From the NCBI GenBank assembly GCA_938082375.1, contig CALKCJ010000057.1, positions 1-37,250 of the forward strand: 37,250 bases of DNA. The letters run 5' to 3'. Source of the stretch: an uncultured Thermomicrobiaceae bacterium. Lineage in GTDB: Bacteria; Chloroflexota; Chloroflexia; Thermomicrobiales; Thermomicrobiaceae. Below the pieces are notes generated by a model. That model had not been told where the DNA came from and did no database searches. It was given only the letters and a program-made list of their open reading frames with translations. Within the stretch, counting starts at the first letter, position 1. Each line of letters starts with the position of its first letter. A program made the translations under genes and the position numbers. Below are positions 7,427 through 15,694 of the stretch, one piece after another.

Positions 7427-8476
7427 ATGACGAGCGAGCGCACCGAACGCGCAACGCCCCGCCGTCGTCAGGAGGCCCGCAGGCAAGGCCAGGTGGCCCG
7501 CAGCGCCGATCTCACCTCGGCGCTGGGGCTGCTCGCCGCTGGGCTCTTCCTCCCCTGGTACGGTTCGTACGCCTTTCGCCAGGTCAGCCGGTACCTCGAG
7601 GGAGCCTTTACCCGTCTCCCTCGTGAGGAACTGACCACCGCTGGCCTGGCACAGCTCGGCTGGGAAGCCGGGGCGGTCTTCTTTCACATCACGCTCCCAC
7701 TGCTCGGGCTGATGCTCCTGGTGGGCGTCGGCAGCACGCTGGCGCAGGCCGGCGTGGTCTTCGCACCGGCCGCGCTCAAACCCGACCTCAAGCGGATCGA
7801 TCCGATCGCGGGTTTCCAGCGCATCCTCTCGCGTCGCGGCGCCTTCGAGACGGCGAAGGCCGTGGTGAAGATCATCGTGATCGGCGCGGTCACCTATCCG
7901 CTCGTGCGCGCTGATCTCGCGCTTTTTGCGAGTCTCACCGGCGCCGATCCGCTTGCGATCGGCCAAGCTATCGGGGGGTCGATCCGCGAGCTTGGACTGC
8001 GCGCCGGAGCGGCCTTTCTCGCGCTGTCACTGCTCGACTATGGCTTCCAGCGCTGGGATCTCGAGCAACGGCTCCGGATGACCCGCCAGGAGGTCAAGGA
8101 CGAGCTGAAGCAGACCGAGGGTGACCCCGAGGTCAAGGCTCGGATCCGCCGACTCCAACGGCAATACGCCCAGCGCCGGATGATGGCCGAAGTGCCGAAG
8201 GCTACGGCGGTCCTGACCAACCCAACCCACCTGGCCGTCGCGATCCGCTACGAGGCCCGGAGTATGCGTGCTCCGGTCGTCGTCGCCAAAGGGGCTGGCC
8301 ACCTCGCCGAGCGGATCAAGGCAGTGGCACGGCAACACGCCGTCCCGGTGCTCGAGCACCGAGTGCTGGCGCAGTCGCTCTACCGCACGGTAGAGGTCGG
8401 CCAGGAGATCCCGGTGACCCTCTACGAGGCAGTCGCCGACGTGATCGCGTACGTCTACCGGCTCCGCACACGCTAG
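7427..8476 (+). CDS. flhB: Flagellar export specificity switch protein FlhB
   Basis: FlhB controls the switch from exporting rod and hook proteins to exporting filament proteins. The 349-residue protein opens with the standard ERTERATPRRRQEARRQGQV segment, has four membrane helices (about 30-50, 88-110, 142-165 and 188-206), and a cytoplasmic domain with the self-cleaving NPTH motif at residues 265-268, followed by HLAVAIRYE. After the cleavage site the conserved VVAKGAGHLAERIK and VLEHRVLAQSLYR segments are present. A GAGGTAGGG ribosome-binding site precedes the ATG, 6 bases after fliR. Confidence 0.97.
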   Translation: MTSERTERATPRRRQEARRQGQVARSADLTSALGLLAAGLFLPWYGSYAFRQVSRYLEGAFTRLPREELTTAGLAQLGWEAGAVFFHITLPLLGLMLLVGVGSTLAQAGVVFAPAALKPDLKRIDPIAGFQRILSRRGAFETAKAVVKIIVIGAVTYPLVRADLALFASLTGADPLAIGQAIGGSIRELGLRAGAAFLALSLLDYGFQRWDLEQRLRMTRQEVKDELKQTEGDPEVKARIRRLQRQYAQRRMMAEVPKATAVLTNPTHLAVAIRYEARSMRAPVVVAKGAGHLAERIKAVARQHAVPVLEHRVLAQSLYRTVEVGQEIPVTLYEAVADVIAYVYRLRTR

Positions 8477-8495
8477 CCAGTTGAGGGGAACAGGC

Positions 8496-10556
8496 ATGGC
8501 AGCGAGACCAGGCGAGGCGACGGTGGTCGGGCTCCGGCGGCTTATCCGCTACAGCGACGTGATGCTCGCCGCTGGTGTGGTCGCCATCGTTGCCATCATG
8601 ATCATCCCGGTACCGACGCGCCTGCTCGACGTGCTGATCACAACGAACATCGCCGCGGCCATCACGATCCTGCTTGTCTCCCTGTACGTGCAGGAGCCGC
8701 TCCAGTTCTCGGCCTTCCCTTCAATCCTCCTGCTCGCCACGCTCTTTCGCCTGGCGCTGAACATCACCTCCACCCGTTTGATCCTGCTCCAGGGTGACGC
8801 GGGCGAAGTGATCCGGTCATTCGGCACGTTTGTCGTCGGCGGCAACTATGTCGTCGGCATCATCGTCTTTCTGATCCTGGTCGTGATCCAGTTCGTCGTC
8901 ATCACCAACGGCGCCGGTCGTGTAGCCGAGGTCGCTGCTCGCTTCACGCTCGATGCCATGCCCGGCAAGCAGATGAGCATCGATGCCGACCTCAACGCCG
9001 GGCTGATCACCGAAGACGAGGCGCGGCGACGCCGCGAGGAGATCGCGCGCGAGGCCGATTTCTACGGAGCCATGGACGGCGCCAGCAAGTTCGTCAAGGG
9101 CGACGCGATCGCCGGCATCGTGATCATCGTCGTCAACATCGTGGGCGGCATCGCCATCGGGGCCATCCAGCGCGGCATGCCGCTGAGCGAGGCGCTTCAG
9201 ACCTATGCCCTGCTGACTGTCGGCGACGGCCTCGTCTCGCAGATCCCAGCGCTGCTTATCTCCACAGCGACCGGTATCATCGTGACCCGCAGCGCCGCCG
9301 ACACCAACCTGGGCCTCGACGTCGCTCGGCAGATCCTGAGCACGCCGCGGGCCCTGGCGATCGCTGGCGTACTCCTGGCAGTGCTCGGCCTGGCACCGGG
9401 GCTCCCCAAGCTGCCCTTCTTCATCGGGGCCGTTGGCCTCCTGACCACCAGCCGGCTCCTACGCCGGCCCGTTACTCCTCCAGCCAGCGAAGCGACAGCA
9501 CCGGCCACTGAGCCGGAGGACTCGCTCCCCGACCTGGTCAGCATCGACCCGCTCGAACTCGAGATCGGCTATGGCCTGATCCCGATGGTCGACCAGGCCG
9601 CAGGCGGCCAGCTCTTGCGCCGCATCACGCTCCTGCGCAAGCAGGTCGCCCAGGAGCTGGGAATTATCGTCCCGACGATCCGCATCCGCGATAACCTGCA
9701 ACTGCGACCGAACGAATATCGCGTGCTGCTGCGCGGCGTGCGGGTGGCCCAGGGCGAGATTTACCCTGACCGGCTGATGGTCATGAACCCAGCCAGCGGC
9801 CCGCCTGAGATCGAGGGCGTCCAGAGCAAGGAGCCGGCCTTCGGACTGCCGGTCGTCTGGATCCAGGAGACCCTGCGCGCTGCGGCCGAGATGCAGGGAT
9901 ACACCGTCGTCGATGCCGCGTCGGTCATCACCACCCATCTCAGCGAAATCATCCGTGGTCATGCTGCCGAACTCCTACGTCGTCAGGATGTGCAGCGCCT
10001 GCTCGATCTCGTGCGGCAGGAGCATCCGGCGGTCGTGGACGAACTCATCCCGCATCTGCTCTCACTGAGCGAGGTTCATCAGATCTTGCAGCACCTCCTG
10101 AGCGAGGGCATCCCGATCCGCGATCTGGTCACGATACTCGAGTCGCTGGGGAACCATGCCCGAAGCGTCCGCACTGTGGCAGCACTGGCGGAACATGCCA
10201 GAGCCGCGCTGGCACCGGTGATCACGCAGCGGTACCTGGAGGCAGACGGGCTCCTCTACGCCGTCACGCTGCACCCCGAGCTCACTGCCGAGCTGGCCGA
10301 GGCGGTACACCCGACGGACGAAGGGCCGCAGCTCCTGATCGGCCCCGAGCGGCTTCAGCGTCTCGTCACGAACCTCGCGCACGAGATGGAGCGCATGGCT
10401 GGGATGGGCCATCAGCCAGTGTTGCTCGTACCAAGTTCGATCCGCCTGGGTTTGAGCCGGCTACTACGCCGCTCGCTTCCGAATCTCGCCGTGCTGGCCT
10501 TTCAGGAGGTAGCGCACGGCGCACAGATCCAGGTACTCGGATCGGTGAAGGGGTGA
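8496..10556 (+). CDS. flhA: Flagellar export gate protein FlhA
   Basis: FlhA is the largest export-gate subunit; it couples ion flow to export and docks substrate-chaperone complexes. From the ATG at 8496 (AGGGGA ribosome-binding site) the protein is 686 residues. The membrane half carries eight helices, with the typical PSILLLATLFRLALNITSTR, FVVITNGAGRVAEVAARFTL, AMPGKQMSIDADLNAG and GDAIAGIVIIVVNIVGG segments. The cytoplasmic half starts at about residue 340 (LELEIGYGLIPMVD) and continues to the terminal VLAFQEVAHGAQIQVLG. It lies between flhB and flhF in the export operon. Confidence 0.97.
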   Translation: MAARPGEATVVGLRRLIRYSDVMLAAGVVAIVAIMIIPVPTRLLDVLITTNIAAAITILLVSLYVQEPLQFSAFPSILLLATLFRLALNITSTRLILLQGDAGEVIRSFGTFVVGGNYVVGIIVFLILVVIQFVVITNGAGRVAEVAARFTLDAMPGKQMSIDADLNAGLITEDEARRRREEIAREADFYGAMDGASKFVKGDAIAGIVIIVVNIVGGIAIGAIQRGMPLSEALQTYALLTVGDGLVSQIPALLISTATGIIVTRSAADTNLGLDVARQILSTPRALAIAGVLLAVLGLAPGLPKLPFFIGAVGLLTTSRLLRRPVTPPASEATAPATEPEDSLPDLVSIDPLELEIGYGLIPMVDQAAGGQLLRRITLLRKQVAQELGIIVPTIRIRDNLQLRPNEYRVLLRGVRVAQGEIYPDRLMVMNPASGPPEIEGVQSKEPAFGLPVVWIQETLRAAAEMQGYTVVDAASVITTHLSEIIRGHAAELLRRQDVQRLLDLVRQEHPAVVDELIPHLLSLSEVHQILQHLLSEGIPIRDLVTILESLGNHARSVRTVAALAEHARAALAPVITQRYLEADGLLYAVTLHPELTAELAEAVHPTDEGPQLLIGPERLQRLVTNLAHEMERMAGMGHQPVLLVPSSIRLGLSRLLRRSLPNLAVLAFQEVAHGAQIQVLGSVKG

Positions 10557-10560
10557 GGCC

Positions 10561-11604
10561 ATGCTCCAGACCTATCGCGCGGCAACCGTCCAGGACGCGA
10601 TCCGGCTGGCCAAGGCCGAGCTCGGGCCCGATGCCCTCATCCTCGAGGTACGCCGGATCAGCCCGCTCGTGCCAGGGCAGAGCCGGGAAGGCGCCGTCGA
10701 GATCCGAGCCGTCGCCGCACACCAGGAGCAGTCCGGAGCGCGGAGCGACACCGCAGCAGCAAGATTGCGCGCCAGCGAACCAACCGTTCGCCACCTTCCG
10801 CTCAGCGCAGCCGCCGACCGAAAGCTCCAGAGCTTGGGCATCGGCCCCGCGCTCGCCCAGCGGCTAGCACGAACCTACGACGAAACACAGTCGCATCCAG
10901 CGAAGGAGCGTCGTGCCGCACTGGCGACCATCATTGCCCGGCACATCGCTTTCTGCGAGCTGCCGCCGGGTCGTCGCCCCGCCATCATCGCGCTGATCGG
11001 CCCAAGCGGTGTCGGCAAGACGACCACGATTGCCAAGCTGGCCTCCCAGCTCCGAAGTCGTGGGGCTCGCGTCGCAATGCTCGGCCTCGATCCTAACCCA
11101 GTGACCAGTAGCCTGCTGACTGCCTGGGCTGCACACCTGCGGATCCCCTCCGCCGTCGCCGGTGACCGCGCGGAGCTGACCCAAGCAGTAGCCGCTGCTG
11201 GGCGGGCCGATCTTCTGCTGATCGACACGCCGGGCTGCAACCCATACGACCAGGCGCAGGTGAAGCGGCTGCGCGACACTCTCGGCTGCCGCGACCCTAT
11301 CGTCTGCTGTCTCACCCTGGCCGTGACCGGCGACACGAGCGAGCTGGTCGACATCGGCCGCCGCTTCCTGCGCTTGAACCCCACCGCGCTGCTCCTGACC
11401 AAGCTCGACGAGACCCGGCGAGCGGCATCGAGCCTCGCTCTCGCCGAACAGCTTCGTCTGCCACTTGCCGGGCTGGCGACCGGCCCGCAGGTGCCGGACG
11501 ACCTGGTGCCGGCGAGCCCCGTCGCCCTGGCGGAACTCGTGGCATGGACGCTCGAGCGCGAGCTACGGCTAGCCGCAGCTCCGGTAGGACCTGTGGCTTC
11601 TTGA
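10561..11604 (+). CDS. flhF: Flagellar biosynthesis GTPase FlhF (divergent motifs)
   Basis: FlhF is an SRP-type GTPase that places flagella and helps the first export-gate proteins insert. The 347-residue protein has the N-terminal B region (residues 1-55, starting MLQTYRAATVQDAIRLAKAE), a linker, the helical N domain (about 78-135) and the G domain with P-loop GPSGVGKTTT at 147-156 and TKLDE at 280-284. Two motifs differ from the family: the DTYR box reads DPNP at 177-180, and the DTAGR box reads DTPGC at 222-226. It directly follows flhA. FlhG, its usual regulator, is not the next gene. Confidence 0.92.
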   Translation: MLQTYRAATVQDAIRLAKAELGPDALILEVRRISPLVPGQSREGAVEIRAVAAHQEQSGARSDTAAARLRASEPTVRHLPLSAAADRKLQSLGIGPALAQRLARTYDETQSHPAKERRAALATIIARHIAFCELPPGRRPAIIALIGPSGVGKTTTIAKLASQLRSRGARVAMLGLDPNPVTSSLLTAWAAHLRIPSAVAGDRAELTQAVAAAGRADLLLIDTPGCNPYDQAQVKRLRDTLGCRDPIVCCLTLAVTGDTSELVDIGRRFLRLNPTALLLTKLDETRRAASSLALAEQLRLPLAGLATGPQVPDDLVPASPVALAELVAWTLERELRLAAAPVGPVAS

Positions 11605-11733
11605 GCCTAGTACCACTCGACCGGTATAGCTCGGACTGTGGGGGCTTCTAGCGTCGTCCTGATGGCCGCTATGCTGCGCTGTGTCAACCGGTGAAGAGGT
11701 TTACAGGCGTGTGCTGTCGCGCGGATTTCCGAG

Positions 11734-12102
11734 GTGGTTGAGGTGAAGCACTCACGGCAGGTTTCCACGCACGAGGTTAAGTCCTTCTCCGAGTCGATCT
11801 CTGGGCGTCACCTCAGCACCCTGATCGGCCTGGCGACCTTCTTGATCGTTTACGTGGCCGGGCTCGTGCGCCAGCAGCCGCTTGTCTGGGTGGCGACCAG
11901 CAGCGCTCTGGCCCTGCTGGTGATGGTCGGTGCGGGCCTCGTTATCGAGCGGATTCTGAGTACGGCACTCCGGAAGGAGATACCAGCGGACGACAGCGAG
12001 GAAGAGGCCGCAACGTACGAGCCCAGCTCGAGGGTCTCGGCAGGTCTGCGCACAGCAGACCGGTACACCGCGACAACGGCGATACATGATAGGGCTGACT
12101 GA
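11734..12102 (+). CDS. Small two-helix membrane protein, function unknown
   Basis: I do not recognise this family. The 122-residue protein (GTG at 11734, or GTG at 11743 with a GAGGTGG ribosome-binding site) has two membrane helices, at about residues 28-45 ([19 protein letters not shown]) and 50-71. It ends with an acidic cytoplasmic tail (ADDSEEEA) and a polar C-terminus. It lies between flhF and fliA, and its stop codon overlaps the fliA start (TGATG), so it is translationally coupled to the sigma factor. In many bacteria this slot holds flhG. A role in flagellar number, membrane placement or FliA control is a guess from position only. Confidence 0.65.
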   Translation: MVEVKHSRQVSTHEVKSFSESISGRHLSTLIGLATFLIVYVAGLVRQQPLVWVATSSALALLVMVGAGLVIERILSTALRKEIPADDSEEEAATYEPSSRVSAGLRTADRYTATTAIHDRAD

Positions 12103-12890
12103 TGACCGCGCTACCGTCGACCAATGCTGGCCAGCCAACGCACCTGTGGCAGCGCTATACCGTCAGCCACGATGCCGCAACCCGCGAGCAGCTCATCCAG
12201 CAGTATGCACCGCTGGTCAAGTACGTTGTTGACCGCCTGCGCATCTCCCTCCCTCCGAGCCTGGAGCGCGACGACCTGATCGGCTACGGCACCATCGGTC
12301 TGATCGAGGCGATCGACCGCTTCGACCCCTCGCGGGGGGTCAAGTTCGAGAGCTATGCCGCGTTACGCATTCGCGGCGCAATCCTCGATGCTCTGCGCTC
12401 GCTCGACATTGTCCCGCGCGGGGCGCGGCACCGAGCCCGCCAGATCGAGCAGGCGACACGGGAGCTGTTCGCCACGCTCGGACGCATGCCCAGTGACGCC
12501 GAGGTCGCAGCACACCTGGGGCTAGGTCTGAGCGAGTTGCAGCAGGCGATTCAGGACGCCGCCTGCCTGTTCCTTCCGCTCAATCATGCCGATGAGTTTC
12601 ATGAGTTGGCGCTCGAGGAGCAAGTCGCTGATCAGGGGGCGCCCGAGCCGGATGAGTTGGCCGCACAGTCGGATCTCACCGAACGTCTCGCTGCAGCGCT
12701 CGAGCAGCTCAGCCAGCGCGATCGGCTCATCCTCTCGCTCTACTACTACGAGGAACTAACAATGCGCGAAATCAGCCAGATGCTAGGAATCAGCGAGTCG
12801 CGAATCAGCCAGATTCTCACTCGAGTGCGGCTGCAACTGCGCGCGCTCTTGCATGAACGGGGGGTTACAAGCACCGACGCGGTGCTGTAG
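12102..12890 (+). CDS. fliA: RNA polymerase sigma factor FliA (sigma-28)
   Basis: This sigma factor directs late flagellar promoters. The 262-residue protein shows the sigma-28 order: region 1.2/2 (about residues 25-105) with LVKYVVDRLRISLPPSLERD, DLIGYGTIGLIEAIDRFDP and VKFESYAALRIRGAILDALRS; region 3 (about 108-165) with PRGARHRARQIEQ; and region 4 (about 195-250) with a helix-turn-helix at LTMREISQMLGISESRISQI. Its start overlaps the previous stop, so it belongs to the fliP operon. Its anti-sigma factor FlgM is encoded 2.8 kb downstream behind a matching sigma-28 promoter, which forms the standard hook-completion checkpoint. Confidence 0.96.
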   Translation: MTALPSTNAGQPTHLWQRYTVSHDAATREQLIQQYAPLVKYVVDRLRISLPPSLERDDLIGYGTIGLIEAIDRFDPSRGVKFESYAALRIRGAILDALRSLDIVPRGARHRARQIEQATRELFATLGRMPSDAEVAAHLGLGLSELQQAIQDAACLFLPLNHADEFHELALEEQVADQGAPEPDELAAQSDLTERLAAALEQLSQRDRLILSLYYYEELTMREISQMLGISESRISQILTRVRLQLRALLHERGVTSTDAVL

Positions 12891-12905
12891 CAGGAGGATC
12901 AAGCC

Positions 12906-13382
12906 ATGACGGCCATACTTTTTGTCGGCCTGCCGGAGATGGAAGCGATCGCCTTGATCGGCCTGCTCGGGATCGCCTCGGTCGCTGCCTGGACCAGTGC
13001 CACCCTCTGGCAGCGCCAGCGAGCAATCGAGCGAGATGTCACGCTCCTCTACGAGCACCTTCGGGCCCTTGAGCCAGGCAGTCCTGTCGTCGAGACCTGG
13101 GACGACGTCCGACTCCCGAGTCTATCCACCTTTGCCGAGAGCGTGCAGCCAGCGTCATGGGATCCATCCTCAGCAGTGCCACCAGGTGGCACTGTCTCGG
13201 CCCACTCGGCAGAAGTCGCGGAGGTGGCCGACCAGCTCCTCCAGTCCTCCCCCGAGGCACTGCGTCGGATGCTCGCGGGCTCGCTCAACCTGAGCCAGCC
13301 GGCGATCTTCACGTCGACCGAAGAGGATGGTCACGACGGGTATGCTCGCGGGCCGTGGCGTCCCGCAGACTTGGAGCGATAG
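12906..13382 (+). CDS. Membrane-anchored protein of unknown function in the swrB position
   Basis: The 158-residue protein has one N-terminal membrane helix (about residues 12-33, EAIALIGLLGIASVAAWTSA). A charged heptad-like segment (QRQRAIERDVTLLYEHLRAL) follows, suggesting a short coiled coil, then a Pro/Ser-rich middle. A C-terminal helix (about 106-125, VADQLLQSSPEALRRMLAG) completes it. It follows fliA by 15 bases with an AGGAGGATC ribosome-binding site. In Bacillus the gene after the FliA equivalent is swrB, which has the same topology (one N-terminal helix plus coiled coil) and promotes basal-body maturation. Similarity in position and shape is visible; homology is not established. Confidence 0.75.
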   Translation: MTAILFVGLPEMEAIALIGLLGIASVAAWTSATLWQRQRAIERDVTLLYEHLRALEPGSPVVETWDDVRLPSLSTFAESVQPASWDPSSAVPPGGTVSAHSAEVAEVADQLLQSSPEALRRMLAGSLNLSQPAIFTSTEEDGHDGYARGPWRPADLER

Positions 13383-13386
13383 GCCT

Positions 13387-14016
13387 ATGGCGCCCGGTCA
13401 AGGCAGGGTTCCATGGCGGGACGCGGTGGTGGCGACCCTGTTGGCACTTACCGCGGTTCTGATGGAGGCCAGGGCGCTCAGCGCCGAAGCGCTTCCGATC
13501 CGGGTCATTCTCTCGCACATCCCGATCATGACGACCTGGGGACCACCCGACGCCAACGGTGTGGTGATGCTGGTGCTGGAAGAAGGAGATATCCGGGCCG
13601 ATCTGGTCGGCCTGCCGCCACTGCGTGAAGATGAGCGCTACGAGCTCTGGCTGCTCCAGTCGCAATCAGGAGAGACATACTCGCTCGGTCGATTTACGAT
13701 CACGAGTGATACGCCGGTGACCAAGGTCGATTTCCTGCTCTCCGAGCCTGTTCCCGACCGGGGATGGGACATTGTCCTGGTGACCGTGGAGCCGGAACCG
13801 GATCCCGAGCCGACGAGTCCGGATCCACGGCGGGTACTGGCCGGCGCCTTCCCCGGCACACCGGTGGAGCTACACCTGGTGCCGCCCGTGCTACCCAAGA
13901 CCGGCGGCGAGGCGACGACTGGGGCGGCACAGTGGGTAGGTCTTGCGGGCGCGAACGCGTTGCTGCTCTTCGGGCTCCAGCGTCTGCGGCGTTCCAGAGG
14001 GATCGGGAGAGGCTGA
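13387..14016 (+). CDS. Secreted RskA-like domain protein with LPKTG sorting signal
   Basis: The 209-residue protein (ATG at 13387) starts with a signal peptide (about residues 10-33). A beta-rich domain (about 38-155) resembles the extracellular C-terminal domain of RskA-type anti-sigma-K factors: ADLVGLPPLREDERYELWLL, then GETYSLGRFTI, then a WDIVLVTVEPEPDPEPTSPD stretch. The C-terminus is a textbook sortase signal: LPKTG at 169-173, a hydrophobic helix (about 180-196) and a basic tail (RLRRSRGIGRG). No cytoplasmic anti-sigma domain is present. It lies between the fliA region and flgF, and its stop overlaps the flgF start. Cell-surface attachment is inferred. Why it sits in a flagellar operon is unknown. 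Confidence 0.78.
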   Translation: MAPGQGRVPWRDAVVATLLALTAVLMEARALSAEALPIRVILSHIPIMTTWGPPDANGVVMLVLEEGDIRADLVGLPPLREDERYELWLLQSQSGETYSLGRFTITSDTPVTKVDFLLSEPVPDRGWDIVLVTVEPEPDPEPTSPDPRRVLAGAFPGTPVELHLVPPVLPKTGGEATTGAAQWVGLAGANALLLFGLQRLRRSRGIGRG

Positions 14017-14759
14017 TGATCCGATCGATCTACCAGGCCGCTTCGGCGATGATGGCGCAGATGGCGCGTCAGTTGGCCATCAGTACCGACCTGAGCAACG
14101 TCGACACGCCTGGGTACCGCCAACAGCTCAGCGGCGTCCACGACTTCCGGGAGATGCTGCTCAACCGGATCGCCGGAGGTGATGCGCGGCCGATCGGCAG
14201 CATCTCGACAGCCGTGCGGTTCGACCAGCCACAACCGGATCTCAGCCAGGGGGCGCTGGTCGAGACTGGACGGCCCCTCGATCTGGCCATCGCTGGAGCC
14301 GCCTTCTTTACGGTCGAGACCCCACAGGGGCTCCGGTACACGCGCGACGGGCGCTTCCGGCTCGACGAGCAAAGGCGCCTGGCCACTGCCGACGGCTACC
14401 CGGTGCTGGGAGAGGGAGGGCCGATCACGATACCCCCCGGCGACGTCTCGGTCGACCCTGACGGCACGGTACGGGTGAACGACCAGGTCGTCGGCCGGCT
14501 GCTGCTCACGGAGTTCCCGGCCGGCGCCCGATTCCAGCTCGTCGAGCAGAACCGCTACACCAGCGATGCCGCCGGGGTGCCGTCGCAGACGGCCGGCGTG
14601 AGCCAGGGATTCATCGAGCAGTCGAACGTCGACATCACCAGGGCGCTCACCGACATGCTCGCGGCCAACCGCAGCTACGCCCTGGCCCAACGGGCACTCC
14701 AGCTCGCCGACGATTCGCTGCAGCTGGCAGTCAACGAGATCGGCAAGGTCAGCGCGTAG
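14016..14759 (+). CDS. flgF: Flagellar rod protein FlgF/FlhO-like
   Basis: A rod-hook family protein of the flagellar axis, exported without a cleaved signal. The 247-residue protein has the N-terminal rod motif (TDLSNVDTPGYRQQ, about residues 23-36), the middle domain with LDLAIAGAAFFTVETPQGLR and YTRDGRFRLDEQRRLATADG, and the C-terminal rod motif GFIEQSNVDITRALTDMLAA followed by a heptad-rich end. I favour FlgF (proximal or distal rod) over FlgG because the next gene fits FlgG better. The pair resembles flhO-flhP of Bacillus. Its ATG overlaps the previous stop. Confidence 0.85.
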   Translation: MIRSIYQAASAMMAQMARQLAISTDLSNVDTPGYRQQLSGVHDFREMLLNRIAGGDARPIGSISTAVRFDQPQPDLSQGALVETGRPLDLAIAGAAFFTVETPQGLRYTRDGRFRLDEQRRLATADGYPVLGEGGPITIPPGDVSVDPDGTVRVNDQVVGRLLLTEFPAGARFQLVEQNRYTSDAAGVPSQTAGVSQGFIEQSNVDITRALTDMLAANRSYALAQRALQLADDSLQLAVNEIGKVSA

Positions 14760-14770
14760 GGGGTCGGCGG

Positions 14771-15550
14771 ATGAGCAGCCTCTACTTCCCAGCAGTCAGC
14801 GGGATGCGTGCCCAGCAGCAGCGGCTGGATATCATCGCCAACAACCTGGCGAACATGAGTACGACCGGCTACAAGGCGGCGCGCGCCCAGTTCGCCGCGC
14901 TCCCCCCGCAGGAGGTCAGGGTAGCGCGCGCTGGCACGACGACACTCGGCTCGGTGGAACTGGGCAGCGGCGTTGTCCTCAACGGAACTACACGCCAGTT
15001 CACGCAGGGGCCGGTGCAGGTCACCGGTAACCTGCTCGATCTGGCCATCCTGGGATCGGACGAGTTCTTCCAAGTTACCACTCCGGAGGGCATCACTGCC
15101 TACGTCCGCAGCGGCACGCTCTCGGTGGACGCAGCTGGGCGGCTGACCCTCGGCGACGGCAGCCTTTTGACGCCGCCCATCGTTGCACCGGATGGAGTCA
15201 GCGTCAGCCACGTCGATGAGCGCGGGGTAGTCTACGGCCGAGCGGCTGGCGCGACCGAGCCCCAGCCGCTCGGCCAGATCATGCTGGTGCGCTTCCCCAA
15301 TCCCGATGGGCTGCTGGCGGTGGGAAGCAACCGCTTCATCGCGACACCGGCTGCCGGCGCACCGGAACTCGGCACCCCGGCGGCGGACGGCTGGCCGGCG
15401 GTCGCCAGCGGCATGCTCGAAGCATCGAACGTCGACTTAGCGGATCAGATGGTACAGTTGATCGAGGCCCAGCGTGCCTATAGCGCCAACGCGCGCGCAC
15501 TGGACACGCTCGATGAGATGCTTGGCCTGGCCATCCGCACGCGCTCGTAG
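14771..15550 (+). CDS. flgG: Flagellar distal rod protein FlgG/FlhP-like
   Basis: A 259-residue rod-hook protein with the canonical N-terminal motif DIIANNLANMSTTGYKA (about residues 20-36). The middle domain has LLDLAILGSDEFFQVTTPEG, YVRSGTLSVDAAGRLTLGDG and a LGQIMLVRFPNPDGLLAVG segment. The C-terminal motif is GMLEASNVDLADQMVQLIEA, followed by AQRAYSANARALDTLDEML. These features fit FlgG, the distal rod. It lies 11 bases after flgF and is the last gene before the sigma-28 promoter, so early-class genes end here and late-class genes begin downstream. Confidence 0.88.
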   Translation: MSSLYFPAVSGMRAQQQRLDIIANNLANMSTTGYKAARAQFAALPPQEVRVARAGTTTLGSVELGSGVVLNGTTRQFTQGPVQVTGNLLDLAILGSDEFFQVTTPEGITAYVRSGTLSVDAAGRLTLGDGSLLTPPIVAPDGVSVSHVDERGVVYGRAAGATEPQPLGQIMLVRFPNPDGLLAVGSNRFIATPAAGAPELGTPAADGWPAVASGMLEASNVDLADQMVQLIEAQRAYSANARALDTLDEMLGLAIRTRS

Positions 15551-15609
15551 TTCTCAGCGCTCTCGCCACTGCGCGACAACCGGCGGGCCGCGCCGCGCGA
15601 GTCCTGGGT

Positions 15610-15636
15610 TAAGCTTTCTGGACACTCGGCCGATAG
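15610..15636 (+). promoter_or_regulatory. Sigma-28 (FliA) promoter for flgM-flgN-flgK-flgL-fliW-csrA
   Basis: TAAGCTTT at 15610-15617, exactly 11 bases, then GCCGATAG at 15629-15636. This matches the sigma-28 consensus TAAAGTTT-N11-GCCGATAA in spacing and in most positions. Transcription should start near 15644, about 50 bases before the flgM start. It lies in the only sizeable gap of the plus arm (15551-15694) and is the expected target of the FliA encoded upstream. Confidence 0.88.
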
Positions 15637-15694
15637 GAGAGAATAGCGAGCGCTTTCGAGACATGTTTTCGTGTGGAGAGGGAGTAGAAGCGGA

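Noticed and set aside
11605-11733. Possible promoter between flhF and the small membrane protein gene
   Set aside because: A TATGCT box is present at about 11671 but no -35 box at suitable spacing, and no sigma-28 motif; too weak to list.
13638-14690. A 350-codon minus-strand frame opposite the LPKTG protein and flgF genes
   Set aside because: The overlapping plus-strand genes have clear motifs and operon coupling; the antisense frame shows no family features.
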